Notes: generated from the sequence alone by a model not told the origin. Shown: positions 1-6,980, counted from the first letter of the stretch. The stretch is 9,865 nt of DNA from Nitrospirota bacterium (GCA_021819985.1 JAKAEG010000100.1:1-9865); one strand, 5' to 3'. Program-made: numbers and translations.

Positions 1-2
1 AG

Positions 3-98
3 CTCTTGCAGGCCAAGATAAGAAGCTCCCTTAAGAAATATCTTAGAAACTCCATGGACAGAAGGCCCATGATAATGCCCATTGTCATGGAAGTGTGA
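3..98 (+). CDS. Ribonuclease J, C-terminal end (partial)
   Basis: The last 31 codons of a gene that enters from the left edge, closing at TGA 96-98. The peptide ends in RRPMIMPIVMEV. A tail of the form RRPMI-P--ME- is what I know from the C-terminus of RNase J, the metallo-beta-lactamase/beta-CASP ribonuclease that matures and degrades RNA in bacteria lacking or supplementing RNase E. The preceding residues are basic and helical (KIRSSLKKYLRNS), fitting the C-terminal domain of that family. The catalytic domains lie outside the window, so the call rests on this short tail alone. The stop is 35 bases before the start of the cysteine desulfurase gene on the same strand, so the two may be co-transcribed. 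Confidence 0.72.
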   Translation, partial: LLQAKIRSSLKKYLRNSMDRRPMIMPIVMEV

Positions 99-133
99 AC
101 AGAAAGCCTCCCCTCAACCGCTTCCTCACTAAA

Positions 134-1300
134 ATGAAAAAAATCTATTTCGACCATAACGCGACAACGCCCGTTGCTCCGGAAGTAAAGGAGGCGATGG
201 GGCCTTTTCTGGACGATAAATTCGGCAATCCCTCGTCGGTCCACCAGGCGGGCAGGGAGGCCAGGCAGAGCGTTGAATGGGCCAGGCAGCAGGCAGCCTC
301 TCTCATAAACGCCAGCCCATCGGAGATCGTCTTTACAAGCGGAGGCTCCGAAGGCGACAATATGGCGGTAAAAGGTGTCCTTTTCAATTACCTTAAACAG
401 GGCGGCCACATTATAACCACTCTCGTTGAGCATCCAGCGGTCCTTGAGACGTTCAGTTACATGGAGAAATTCTTCGGTTTCGAGGCGACGTATCTGGGAG
501 TGGACGGCTACGGCATGGTGGACCCCGATGCACTGAAAAAGGCCATCCGGAAGGACACCGTTCTTATCTCCATAATGGCTGCCAACAACGAGACCGGCAA
601 TATCTTTCCGGTCAAAGAGATGGCTGAAATGGCAAGGGAGCGGGGCATAATCTTCCATACGGACGCGGTGCAGGTTACAGGCAAGATGCCGGTTGACGTT
701 AAAGAATTGGGAGTGGACCTGCTTACCGCTTCCGGACATAAGTTCAACGCGCCAAAGGGTGTAGGCTTCCAGTATGTAAAAAGCGGAATAAAGGTTCCTC
801 CGGTTTTGATAACAGGGGGGCATCAGGAACATGGTTTTAGGGCCGGCACCGGGAACGTCCCAGGCATAGCCGCGCTTGGAAAGGCATGTGAAATGGCCAC
901 AGGCCCAATGGACGGGAAGGCAAAGACCATTGGCGCATTAAGGGACAGGCTTGAACAGGGGATACTTGAGAATATCCCGGAAACCGTTTTGAACGGGCAC
1001 AGAGAAAACAGGATATATAACACTTCCAATATCAGCTTTAAATACGTTGAGGCCGAAGCCATACTCCAGATGCTGGACATGAAAGGCATAGCGGTCTCGA
1101 CCGGTTCAGCCTGCTCCTCTGAGACCTCCGAGCCCTCGCACGTGCTTCAGGCAATGGGGCTTCCGCCCATGTGCTCCCGCGGGGCGATAAGGTTCAGCCT
1201 GGGAATGGGCAACACGGAAGAAGATGTGGACTACTGCCTTGAAGTCCTTGGGCCCATAGTGGACCGCCTGCAAAAGATGTCCCCTCTTTTCCCTGCGTAA
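134..1300 (+). CDS. nifS: Cysteine desulfurase, class I NifS/IscS type
   Basis: A 388-residue PLP enzyme of normal family length. It takes sulfur from cysteine, leaving alanine, and passes it as a persulfide to iron-sulfur cluster assembly or thio-modification. Visible motifs: start MKKIYFDHNATTPV; FTSGGSEGDN near 67-76, which holds the PLP phosphate; EHPAV with the PLP-stacking His100; HTDAVQ with Asp177; SGHKF with the Schiff-base Lys203; and STGSACSS with the persulfide Cys327 in the long mobile loop of class I enzymes. ATG 134 is chosen because the family begins almost exactly at this peptide. An in-frame GTG at 95 would add 13 unconserved residues and overlap the upstream stop. There is no clear Shine-Dalgarno sequence before 134, so translation may depend on ribosomes leaving the RNase J gene. 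No scaffold or nif genes are nearby, so the symbol gives the family, not a role in nitrogen fixation. Confidence 0.95.
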   Translation: MKKIYFDHNATTPVAPEVKEAMGPFLDDKFGNPSSVHQAGREARQSVEWARQQAASLINASPSEIVFTSGGSEGDNMAVKGVLFNYLKQGGHIITTLVEHPAVLETFSYMEKFFGFEATYLGVDGYGMVDPDALKKAIRKDTVLISIMAANNETGNIFPVKEMAEMARERGIIFHTDAVQVTGKMPVDVKELGVDLLTASGHKFNAPKGVGFQYVKSGIKVPPVLITGGHQEHGFRAGTGNVPGIAALGKACEMATGPMDGKAKTIGALRDRLEQGILENIPETVLNGHRENRIYNTSNISFKYVEAEAILQMLDMKGIAVSTGSACSSETSEPSHVLQAMGLPPMCSRGAIRFSLGMGNTEEDVDYCLEVLGPIVDRLQKMSPLFPA

Positions 1301-1349
1301 TTTTAAAATGATCTGTGTGTTGATTTCGCTCCCTTAAAAAACCATTAGA

Positions 1350-1370
1350 TCACGATAAAAGAGTAGTCAT
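1350..1370 (-). CDS. Six-codon mini-ORF with a strong RBS
   Basis: On the minus strand AAGGAGGTGA (1384-1375) lies seven bases (counted from GGAGG) before ATG 1370. The frame reads MTTLLS and stops at TGA 1352-1350. Promoter, ribosome-binding site and start are all well formed and correctly spaced, which is unusual for chance sequence, yet the product is only six residues. It may be a leader peptide, the stub of a deleted or frameshifted gene, or the start of an antisense RNA against the desulfurase transcript. The following bases hold a TGATCT/AGATCA inverted repeat (1348-1353 and 1309-1314) and a short T run, but no clear GC-rich terminator. I recognise no family. Confidence 0.25.
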   Translation of the reverse strand: MTTLLS

Positions 1371-1400
1371 GTTTTCACCTCCTTTTTTGTATCTACAATA

Positions 1401-1428
1401 AATATACTAAGAGCGGCTTTTTTGGCAA
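1401..1428 (-). promoter_or_regulatory. Orphan sigma-70-like promoter on the minus strand
   Basis: On the minus strand TTGCCA (1428-1423) and TATATT (1406-1401) are separated by 16 bases. Each hexamer matches the sigma-70 consensus at five of six positions. Transcription would begin near 1394 and run leftwards into a strong ribosome-binding site, a six-codon frame, and then the 3' end of the cysteine desulfurase gene in antisense. No normal gene lies downstream on this strand. The boxes are seen; activity is inferred. Confidence 0.45.
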
Positions 1429-1495
1429 GTGAGAGTTTTTTTTAGTCCACCCACGCCTTCGGACGGCCCCCGTGTTAAAATTAAATAAATTTTAC

Positions 1496-1503
1496 TAAGG
1501 AGG
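1496..1503 (+). promoter_or_regulatory. Shine-Dalgarno site fixing a TTG start
   Basis: TAAGGAGG ends eight bases before TTG 1512. The same frame is closed upstream by TAA at 1482 and has no ATG or GTG in between, so this site decides the TTG start of the peptidase gene. ATT 1509 would be the only other choice. Confidence 0.75.
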
Positions 1504-1511
1504 CGTCCATT

Positions 1512-3044
1512 TTGCTTTTAGCCATACTGCTTGCTACGGCGCTGATGGCTGGCGCACCCAATTCTTGGGCAAAACCAGTGCCGAAGAATATGATCGTTGC
1601 CAGCCAGGACAAGGGTGGAAAAAAACAGGTGGAAAAGGCCAATGGGCAGACACCTCCGTCAAAAACTGTGGTCACCTTGCACAAGATTGCCGTTGGGGGA
1701 AAGGAAATAAGATATACCGCAACGGTAGGTCAACTTCCAATAAAAAATGATAAGGGCGAAACCGAGGCGCACATATATTTTATTGCTTATGCGGTCAGCA
1801 ACCCGCCGGCCAAACGGCCTCTCTTATTTATCTTTAATGGCGGGCCCGGCGCCGCTTCAGTCTGGTTGCACATGGGCGCTATTGGTCCCCGGCGTGTCAA
1901 AATGCTTGCGGATGGAAGCATGCCGCCACCGCCTTACCGGCTGGTGGACAACAAGTTCACCTGGCTCGATATGGCCGACCTTGTCTTTATCGATCCGGTT
2001 GGCACCGGCTATAGCCGGGCAGTCAAACCTGAGCTTACCAAGAAGTTTACCTCGGTGCGGGGTGATATTACTTCGATGCGTAAGTTTATCAGGCTTTATC
2101 TGACACGCTATAAGCGCTGGTCTTCACCGTTGTTTTTAGTGGGAGAGAGCTATGGGACATTCCGGGCCGCCGGCCTATCGGAGGATTTGGTCGAGCATGG
2201 CATCGCCCTGAATGGGATTCTTATGCTCTCTTCCATCATGAACCTGGAGACCACCTCGTTTGATAATGGCAATGACCTCCCTTACGCTTTATTCCTCCCC
2301 AGTTACACTGCTACGGCCTGGTATCATAAAAAACTCGCTCCGCATACTGACTTGGATAAGGTCCTTCATGCCTCAGAGGAGTGGGCTGCAACTGATTATT
2401 TAACGGCTCTCGAAAAGGGCGATCGCCTTTCACCCAAGGAGAGAGAAGCGGTAGTTGACAAGCTTGCCGAATTTACCGGACTTGACAAAGCATTTATTGA
2501 CAACCGCAACCTGCGTATTGACAGGATCAGCTTTGCCACTGAGCTTCTCCGAAAACAGAGGCAGGTGATTGGTTTGCTGGACAGCCGTTTTACCGCTGCG
2601 AACCTTAATCCGGACGCCTCGCTCAGTTTTGACCCGGCAATCGCTGTAATCCGGCCTCCCTTTACTTCTACTTTCGACGATTATGTCCGGCGTGAACTGG
2701 GGTTTAAGTCCGATTTGGAATATTTCACTTTGGGTGGCGGCATCGGGCAATGGGATTGGGATGCAAAAAATAGCTATGCAGATACCAGTGATAACCTGCG
2801 AGATACCTTCGCTAAAAACCCCTACATGAAACTGTTCGTCGCTTCGGGCTACTTCGATCTGGCTACGCCTTATTTTGGTCAGGAATATACACTGGCACAC
2901 CTGGGGCTGACCCGGGCCCTCAGGGGAAACATTACGATGCGCCTGTACCGGGCAGGGCATATGATGTACCTGGACGAAGCCTGCCTTGTCCAATTGAAGC
3001 ATGATGTGGCCAGGTTTATAAATAGCGCAATGCCGGAGCATTAG
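1512..3044 (+). CDS. Secreted S10 serine carboxypeptidase-like protein
   Basis: A 510-residue alpha/beta-hydrolase of peptidase family S10. Seen: FNGGPGAASVWLH (108-120), which carries the oxyanion-hole NGGPG signature; DPVGTGYS (161-168); GESYG (211-215) with nucleophile Ser213; YFDLATP (447-453) with Asp449; and GHMMY (482-486) with His483. The triad order and spacing fit S10. The first 20 residues are hydrophobic and end in SWA before KP, like an export signal, followed by a polar Lys-rich stretch to about residue 50. They contain no Lys or Arg before the hydrophobic core, which is odd for a signal peptide. The likely role is extracytoplasmic removal of C-terminal residues from peptides; the substrate is unknown. 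By hand count 22 of 29 arginine codons are CGN, the reverse of neighbouring genes, which suggests later acquisition. It stands alone, converging on pheT. Confidence 0.9.
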   Translation: MLLAILLATALMAGAPNSWAKPVPKNMIVASQDKGGKKQVEKANGQTPPSKTVVTLHKIAVGGKEIRYTATVGQLPIKNDKGETEAHIYFIAYAVSNPPAKRPLLFIFNGGPGAASVWLHMGAIGPRRVKMLADGSMPPPPYRLVDNKFTWLDMADLVFIDPVGTGYSRAVKPELTKKFTSVRGDITSMRKFIRLYLTRYKRWSSPLFLVGESYGTFRAAGLSEDLVEHGIALNGILMLSSIMNLETTSFDNGNDLPYALFLPSYTATAWYHKKLAPHTDLDKVLHASEEWAATDYLTALEKGDRLSPKEREAVVDKLAEFTGLDKAFIDNRNLRIDRISFATELLRKQRQVIGLLDSRFTAANLNPDASLSFDPAIAVIRPPFTSTFDDYVRRELGFKSDLEYFTLGGGIGQWDWDAKNSYADTSDNLRDTFAKNPYMKLFVASGYFDLATPYFGQEYTLAHLGLTRALRGNITMRLYRAGHMMYLDEACLVQLKHDVARFINSAMPEH

Positions 3045-3060
3045 CCTTTGATTAGGAGGG

Positions 3061-3134
3061 GGGCATCGCCCAGAGCTGGGCATCCACCTGATAACAACAG
3101 GTATCAGAATCCGAAACTATAGCGATATTCGGAT
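3061..3134 (+). repeat. Cluster of short hairpins after the peptidase gene
   Basis: Three inverted repeats lie in a row: GCCCAG-AG-CTGGGC (3068-3081); ACCTG with loop ATAACAA and CAGGT (3086-3102); and ATCCGAA with a 12-base loop and TTCGGAT (3109-3134). The direct repeat GGGCATC occurs at 3061-3067 and 3078-3084, and GGGC-atc-GCCC offers an alternative fold with the first hairpin. No T run follows, so this is not a standard intrinsic terminator. It could protect the 3' end of the peptidase mRNA or be a degraded repeat unit. Confidence 0.35.
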
Positions 3135-3279
3135 GGAAACATGGCATCTTCCGCGAATTTACGACGAGCAAGACTTTGTCCAGAAAGTGACACCCGGACG
3201 GGGCTTGATTTCGGCGCTGGTTACGGGGCCTTATGCGATAGTTTCGAAAGGGGAACTTTTAGAAAAAAGAATTTTTTAA
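3133..3279 (+). CDS. Doubtful 48-codon ORF, possible gene remnant
   Basis: ATG 3133 opens a 48-codon frame closing at TAA 3277-3279. The frame is also open without a stop back to 3052. The peptide starts METWHLPRIYDEQDF and ends in GELLEKRIF, with a mixed composition that reads like protein rather than random sequence. There is no Shine-Dalgarno sequence before the ATG, which sits inside a hairpin arm. I recognise no family. It may be the tail of a decayed gene or simple chance; this is the only candidate coding content in the gap between the peptidase and pheT. Confidence 0.15.
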   Translation: METWHLPRIYDEQDFVQKVTPGRGLISALVTGPYAIVSKGELLEKRIF

Positions 3280-3281
3280 AT

Positions 3282-3304
3282 ACCGGATTTTTTTTAAGCC
3301 AGGT
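3282..3304 (-). terminator. Weak candidate terminator after pheT
   Basis: An imperfect stem pairs ACCGG (3282-3286) with CCAGGT (3299-3304), leaving one bulged base, between the convergent peptidase and pheT genes. On the minus strand it is followed by AT-rich sequence with a T6 run about 20 bases later, and the A6/T6 stretch at 3263-3277 can also pair. It lacks the compact GC stem and immediate T tract of a good intrinsic terminator. The operon may end here, possibly with Rho. Confidence 0.2.
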
Positions 3305-3317
3305 TACAATTTTCGGA

Positions 3318-5387
3318 TTATCTTAAGCTCCCGCCCGTGTGCACAAGCAGGTCTTTTATGAGGCCCTCGTGGATTTGCTCCACTTCCTCTTCTGTAAGCG
3401 TTTTTCCGGTGGCGCGGTATCTTACGTTGAAGGCCATGCTCTTTTTCCCGGCGGGGATGCCCTCTCCCTTGTACAGGTCGAAGACGACAGCGTTTTCTAT
3501 CAGTTCCGAGGGATACTCTTTTATCTTTCTGATGACTTGAGCGGCGTTCACGCTTTCATCCACAATAAGCGCGATGTCTCGCTCCACTGCCGGGAACCTG
3601 GGTATGGAGCGGTAAACGGGTATGCCTGGCAGCGCTGCGAATATAACATCCAGGTTCAGCTCGAATACGGTTATGTCTTCTTTTCCCTTTATCTCAGCCT
3701 TTTCCCTTACGGTTGGGGAAAGTACGCCCACAAAGCCGCACCGCTGCCCTGAGACCATCACGTCAGCCGATTTGCCAGGGTGAAGAAAAGGCTCGCCGCA
3801 CGGCCCAAAAGACCTGTCCCTGATCCTGAACTCATCCAGTAAGGCCTCAACCGCGCCTTTCGCGCAGTAGAAATCCTCAGTGCCGTTTCGCCAGAAGCTG
3901 TAGGTCCTGTTCATCATGGAGATGCCAGCCAGCATAAGGTGCTCAATCGGAAGCTCCCCCGTATTTCGTTTTATGAATATCCGGGCGGTCTCGGCAAGCC
4001 TTATGTTTCTCAAACCCCTTTGCAGGTTGTGCTTTTGATTTTCTATAAGCGCGGGCAGAAGAGTCGTCCTTAACAGCGACTCTTCCTGATTTAATGGGTT
4101 TATAAGGGCCACGGCGCTTCTTCTGATGTCATCGTCATTCAGGGAGAGCAATTCGAACGCCTGGGGGTTCATGAAGCTGAAGTTTATCGCCTCGTTGTAA
4201 CCCGATCTTCTGATGTTTTGCCTGGCGTCTTTTATGAAATTACTCCTTAACGGCGCTTCCCTGGCGGAAAGCCTTGAAACCGGAAGTATTGTGGGTATCT
4301 TGTCGTACCCGTATATCCTGGCCACTTCCTCCACAATGTCCTGCTCGGCTTCCACATCCAGCCGGTAGGAGGGCGGGAAAACGGTTATCAGCGAATCGTT
4401 CCATTTGGGCGCGAAGCCAAGCCGCTCCAGTATCTTTATGATCTCGTCCTTCTGGATATCCGTGCCAAGGAGCTTTGAAACCCTCTGGGCATTCACCTCT
4501 ATGGCTCGCGGGATTTTTTTGCCGGGGAATACGTCCACCGCTTTATGGGGAACGCCGCCGGCATATTCCTGCATCAGATAAGAGGCCCTGTCCAGGGCAA
4601 AAGGTATGATCTCGATGTCGGCCCCGCGCTCGAACCTGTACGAGGACTCGGAACTCAACCCTAATGCCTTCGCGGTCTTCCTGATATTTACGGGCTCAAA
4701 CCATGCCGCCTCCAAAAAGATGTCGGTCGTGGACTCTTCCACTTCCGTGCTTGCGCCACCCATTATGCCCGCAAGCGCAATGGGGTCTTCGGCGTCCGCT
4801 ATGACGAGAGCGTTTTCAGGGAGCTTTCTTTCCACGCCGTCCAGGGTTTTAATTTTTCTGTAAATGTTGTCGGCCGTGTCCACGACGATCCTGCCGCCTT
4901 TGAGGGTCTTCAGATCGAAGGCGTGCAGCGGGTGGCCAAGCTCCACCAGCACGTAATTGGTGATATCCACTATATTGTTTATGGACCTTATGCCGTAGTC
5001 TTCCAGTCTTTTGGCCATCCATTCAGGGGAGGGCCCGATCTTTACGTTTCTTATGACCCTGCCTGAATATCTTCTGCAGAGTTCGGCGTTACGTATTTCG
5101 ACCTTTATCTCCGGCAGGAGGTCCTTTTCGTTTTCTTCTTTTGATTTTATGACGGAGGAGGGCAGTATTACCGGCTCGCCGGTGAGCACAGAAAGCTCCC
5201 GGACCACGCCAAGCACGCTCAGGCAGTCCGCCCTGTTGGGAGTGACGTTCACTTCCAGTATAACGTCATTGAGGGCAGCCTCAAGCGCCTCCACTTCGAG
5301 GCCGCTCATGGTCAGCATGTGGGCTATTTTTTCAACGCTAAGACCGGTTTTTATGAATTCGGAGAGCCAGGCAAAAGATACCCGCAT
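3318..5387 (-). CDS. pheT: Phenylalanyl-tRNA synthetase beta subunit lacking the OB domain
   Basis: A 689-residue beta subunit of the (alpha-beta)2 enzyme that charges tRNA-Phe in the cytoplasm. Domains: N-terminal segment 1-36 (SFAWLSEFI, MSGLEVEAL); then directly the VTPNRADCLSV segment at 48-58; B3/B4 domain about 97-280 with the YGIRSINNIVDITNYVLVEL region and GIMGG (207-211), the region linked to editing of Tyr-tRNA-Phe; B5 about 294-365 ending ARIYGYDKIP; catalytic-like region 375-580; and a C-terminal ferredoxin-fold anticodon-binding domain about 595-688 starting RFPAVERDIALIVD. E. coli PheT has about 795 residues, with a tRNA-binding OB domain of roughly 110 residues between GLEV and VTPNRADC. 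That whole domain is missing here with no break in frame. ATG 5387 directly follows the pheS stop; the ribosome-binding site is weak, so coupled translation is likely. Confidence 0.97.
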   Translation of the reverse strand: MRVSFAWLSEFIKTGLSVEKIAHMLTMSGLEVEALEAALNDVILEVNVTPNRADCLSVLGVVRELSVLTGEPVILPSSVIKSKEENEKDLLPEIKVEIRNAELCRRYSGRVIRNVKIGPSPEWMAKRLEDYGIRSINNIVDITNYVLVELGHPLHAFDLKTLKGGRIVVDTADNIYRKIKTLDGVERKLPENALVIADAEDPIALAGIMGGASTEVEESTTDIFLEAAWFEPVNIRKTAKALGLSSESSYRFERGADIEIIPFALDRASYLMQEYAGGVPHKAVDVFPGKKIPRAIEVNAQRVSKLLGTDIQKDEIIKILERLGFAPKWNDSLITVFPPSYRLDVEAEQDIVEEVARIYGYDKIPTILPVSRLSAREAPLRSNFIKDARQNIRRSGYNEAINFSFMNPQAFELLSLNDDDIRRSAVALINPLNQEESLLRTTLLPALIENQKHNLQRGLRNIRLAETARIFIKRNTGELPIEHLMLAGISMMNRTYSFWRNGTEDFYCAKGAVEALLDEFRIRDRSFGPCGEPFLHPGKSADVMVSGQRCGFVGVLSPTVREKAEIKGKEDITVFELNLDVIFAALPGIPVYRSIPRFPAVERDIALIVDESVNAAQVIRKIKEYPSELIENAVVFDLYKGEGIPAGKKSMAFNVRYRATGKTLTEEEVEQIHEGLIKDLLVHTGGSLR

Positions 5388-6413
5388 CTAAAACTGCCCC
5401 AGGAAGCGGATATCGTTTTCGTAAAAAAGCCTGATATCATCAATGGAATACTTGAGCATCGCTATGCGCTCTATCCCCATGCCAAACGCAAAGCCCGAAT
5501 ATTTCTTCGGGTCATAGCCCACCATCTCGAATACGTGGGGGTTCACCATTCCGGCCCCCAATATCTCTATCCAACCGGAGCCTTTGCAGGTCCTGCACCC
5601 GGTGCCCTTACAGAATATGCAGCCGATGTCGACCTCGGCGGAAGGCTCCGTGAACGGGAAATAACTTGGCCTGAACCTCACTGGAACATCCGGAGAAAAT
5701 ATCCTGTGCAGGAAAGACTCCAAAACCGCTTTCAAATGTGAAAAGGTTATGTCCTCACCCACCATAAGCCCCTCTATCTGGTGAAACATCGGGGTATGGG
5801 ATATGTCCGCGTCGCACCTGTAAACCTTTCCCGGCGCGATGAACTTAAGGGGAGGGGACTTGCGCTGCATCACCCGTATCTGGACCGGCGACGTGTGCGT
5901 CCTTAAAACGATATCGTTGCTTACATAAAAGGTGTCCTGCATCTCCCTTGCGGGGTGCTCCTTGGGGATGTTCAGGGCCTCGAAATTATAATAGTCCAGC
6001 TCGACCTCAGGACCTTCCTCGACGGAAAAACCCATGGACACGAATACATCCGTTATTTCCTCAAGGGTCTGCGTCAGGGGGTGTATCCTTCCGGGCTGCA
6101 CATAACTTCCGGGCAGTGTTACATCGATGCTCTCGGAGGCAAGTTTCCTGCGTAGCTCAAGGTCTTTAAGTTCCTGTTTTCTTTGAGCGAGCGCCTGTTC
6201 AATGAACTCTTTCGTTTCATTCAGGACCGCTCCGGCCGCCCGTCTTTCGTCGGGCGGCAGACCTCCAAGACTTTTAAGCTCAGATGTCAGCAGTCCTTTT
6301 TTGCCAAGATACCTGACCCTCAGTTCCTCAAGCCCGGCGACCGAGTCTACGGGACTTAATTCATTCAGGAAAGGTTCCCTTAAAGAGGAATTTTTTGCTT
6401 TTTCACCGCCCAT
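5388..6413 (-). CDS. pheS: Phenylalanyl-tRNA synthetase alpha subunit
   Basis: A 341-residue class II synthetase subunit of normal length. It carries the active site that activates phenylalanine with ATP and loads tRNA-Phe in complex with PheT. An N-terminal helical arm (about 1-95, with VRYLGKKGLLT at 33-43) contacts tRNA. The catalytic domain shows RTHTSPVQIR (171-180), GKVYRCDADISHTPMFHQIEG (195-215), motif 2 FRPSYFPFTEPSAEVD (247-262) and motif 3 GFAFGMGIERIAML (307-320). Cys265, Cys268, Cys273 and Cys276 form a CxxC-x4-CxxC knuckle just after motif 2, probably zinc-binding; E. coli PheS lacks it but I recall a similar cluster in other bacterial PheS. ATG 6413 shares its A with the rplT stop (TGATG). 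There is no clear Shine-Dalgarno sequence, so translation is probably coupled to rplT. TAG 5390-5388 abuts pheT. Confidence 0.97.
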   Translation of the reverse strand: MGGEKAKNSSLREPFLNELSPVDSVAGLEELRVRYLGKKGLLTSELKSLGGLPPDERRAAGAVLNETKEFIEQALAQRKQELKDLELRRKLASESIDVTLPGSYVQPGRIHPLTQTLEEITDVFVSMGFSVEEGPEVELDYYNFEALNIPKEHPAREMQDTFYVSNDIVLRTHTSPVQIRVMQRKSPPLKFIAPGKVYRCDADISHTPMFHQIEGLMVGEDITFSHLKAVLESFLHRIFSPDVPVRFRPSYFPFTEPSAEVDIGCIFCKGTGCRTCKGSGWIEILGAGMVNPHVFEMVGYDPKKYSGFAFGMGIERIAMLKYSIDDIRLFYENDIRFLGQF

Positions 6414-6772
6414 CAGGAAGCTTGTTTCTGTTTCACCGTCTCGACGAGTTTCTGGAAATCCTGCGGATTGACGACCGCCATATCGGCAAGCACCTTCCGG
6501 TTAAGGCCTATATCGGCCCTCTTAAGCCCGGACATGAGCTGGCTGTAAGTCATTCCCCCCTGCCTTGCCGCGGCATTGATCCTTGCTATCCAGAGCGCGC
6601 GGAATTCCCTTTTCTTGGTCTTCCTGTGCGCAAACGCATGGCCAAGCGCGGTGTCAACGGCCTCTGTGGCTATCCTGAAAAGCCGACTGCGCCCGCCATA
6701 AAAGCCCTTCGCCATGTCGAGGACTTTCTTTCTTCTTCTCCTGGTTTTAAAACCGCCTTTTGCTCTAGGCAT
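6413..6772 (-). CDS. rplT: 50S ribosomal protein L20
   Basis: A 119-residue, very basic protein of the usual L20 length. It begins with the family-typical MPRAKGGFKTRRRRKKVL extension, which binds 23S rRNA early in large-subunit assembly, and continues with AKGFYGGRSRLFRIA, FRALWIARINAA and YSQLMSGLKRA. In E. coli L20 also represses translation of its own operon by binding an mRNA structure before rpmI. AGGAGGA (6787-6781) lies eight bases before ATG 6772 and contains the rpmI stop codon TAG (6788-6786), so the two ribosomal genes are tightly linked. The TGA stop overlaps the pheS start by one base. Confidence 0.98.
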   Translation of the reverse strand: MPRAKGGFKTRRRRKKVLDMAKGFYGGRSRLFRIATEAVDTALGHAFAHRKTKKREFRALWIARINAAARQGGMTYSQLMSGLKRADIGLNRKVLADMAVVNPQDFQKLVETVKQKQAS

Positions 6773-6785
6773 CTGAAAAATCCTC

Positions 6786-6980
6786 CTATACGTTCAAAAG
6801 TCTTTTTACGTTATATGCGCTGGTGCCGGTGAGTATGTTCGCCTTCTTCAGGCTCCTTTTCCTCTTCCTCGGCTTTCCTGTGAGCAGGTGGCTTTTAAAA
6901 CCATTGGCGGTCTTTACCTTCCCGCTGCCTGTTACCTTGAACCTCTTGGCTGCACCCCTGTGCGTCTTCTGCTTGGGCAT
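6786..6980 (-). CDS. rpmI: 50S ribosomal protein L35
   Basis: A 64-residue basic protein of normal L35 length. It starts MPKQKTHRGAAKRFKVTGSG, a near-exact family signature, and continues with a Lys/Arg-rich centre (HLLTGKPRKRKRSLKK). L35 is a structural protein of the large ribosomal subunit. The gene follows infC after an 89-base leader and precedes rplT by 13 bases, the order seen in E. coli. AAGGAGG (6999-6993) precedes ATG 6980 with 12 bases between GGAGG and the start, somewhat longer than ideal; the start itself is not in doubt because the family begins MPKxKTH. Confidence 0.97.
   Translation of the reverse strand: MPKQKTHRGAAKRFKVTGSGKVKTANGFKSHLLTGKPRKRKRSLKKANILTGTSAYNVKRLLNV

Noticed and set aside
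1411..1440. Intrinsic terminator after the cysteine desulfurase gene (GCGGC followed by T runs)
   Set aside because: I could not find a paired stem before either T run, so the T tracts alone do not make a terminator.
2430..3083. A 217-codon minus-strand frame
   Set aside because: It is antisense to the peptidase gene, whose catalytic Asp and His motifs lie in this stretch; no protein family is visible in the antisense frame.
3141..3326. A 61-codon plus-strand frame with a methyltransferase-like LDFGAGYG stretch
   Set aside because: The motif stands alone with no further methyltransferase sequence, the frame has no ribosome-binding site, and it runs into the pheT 3' end. Chance resemblance is most likely.
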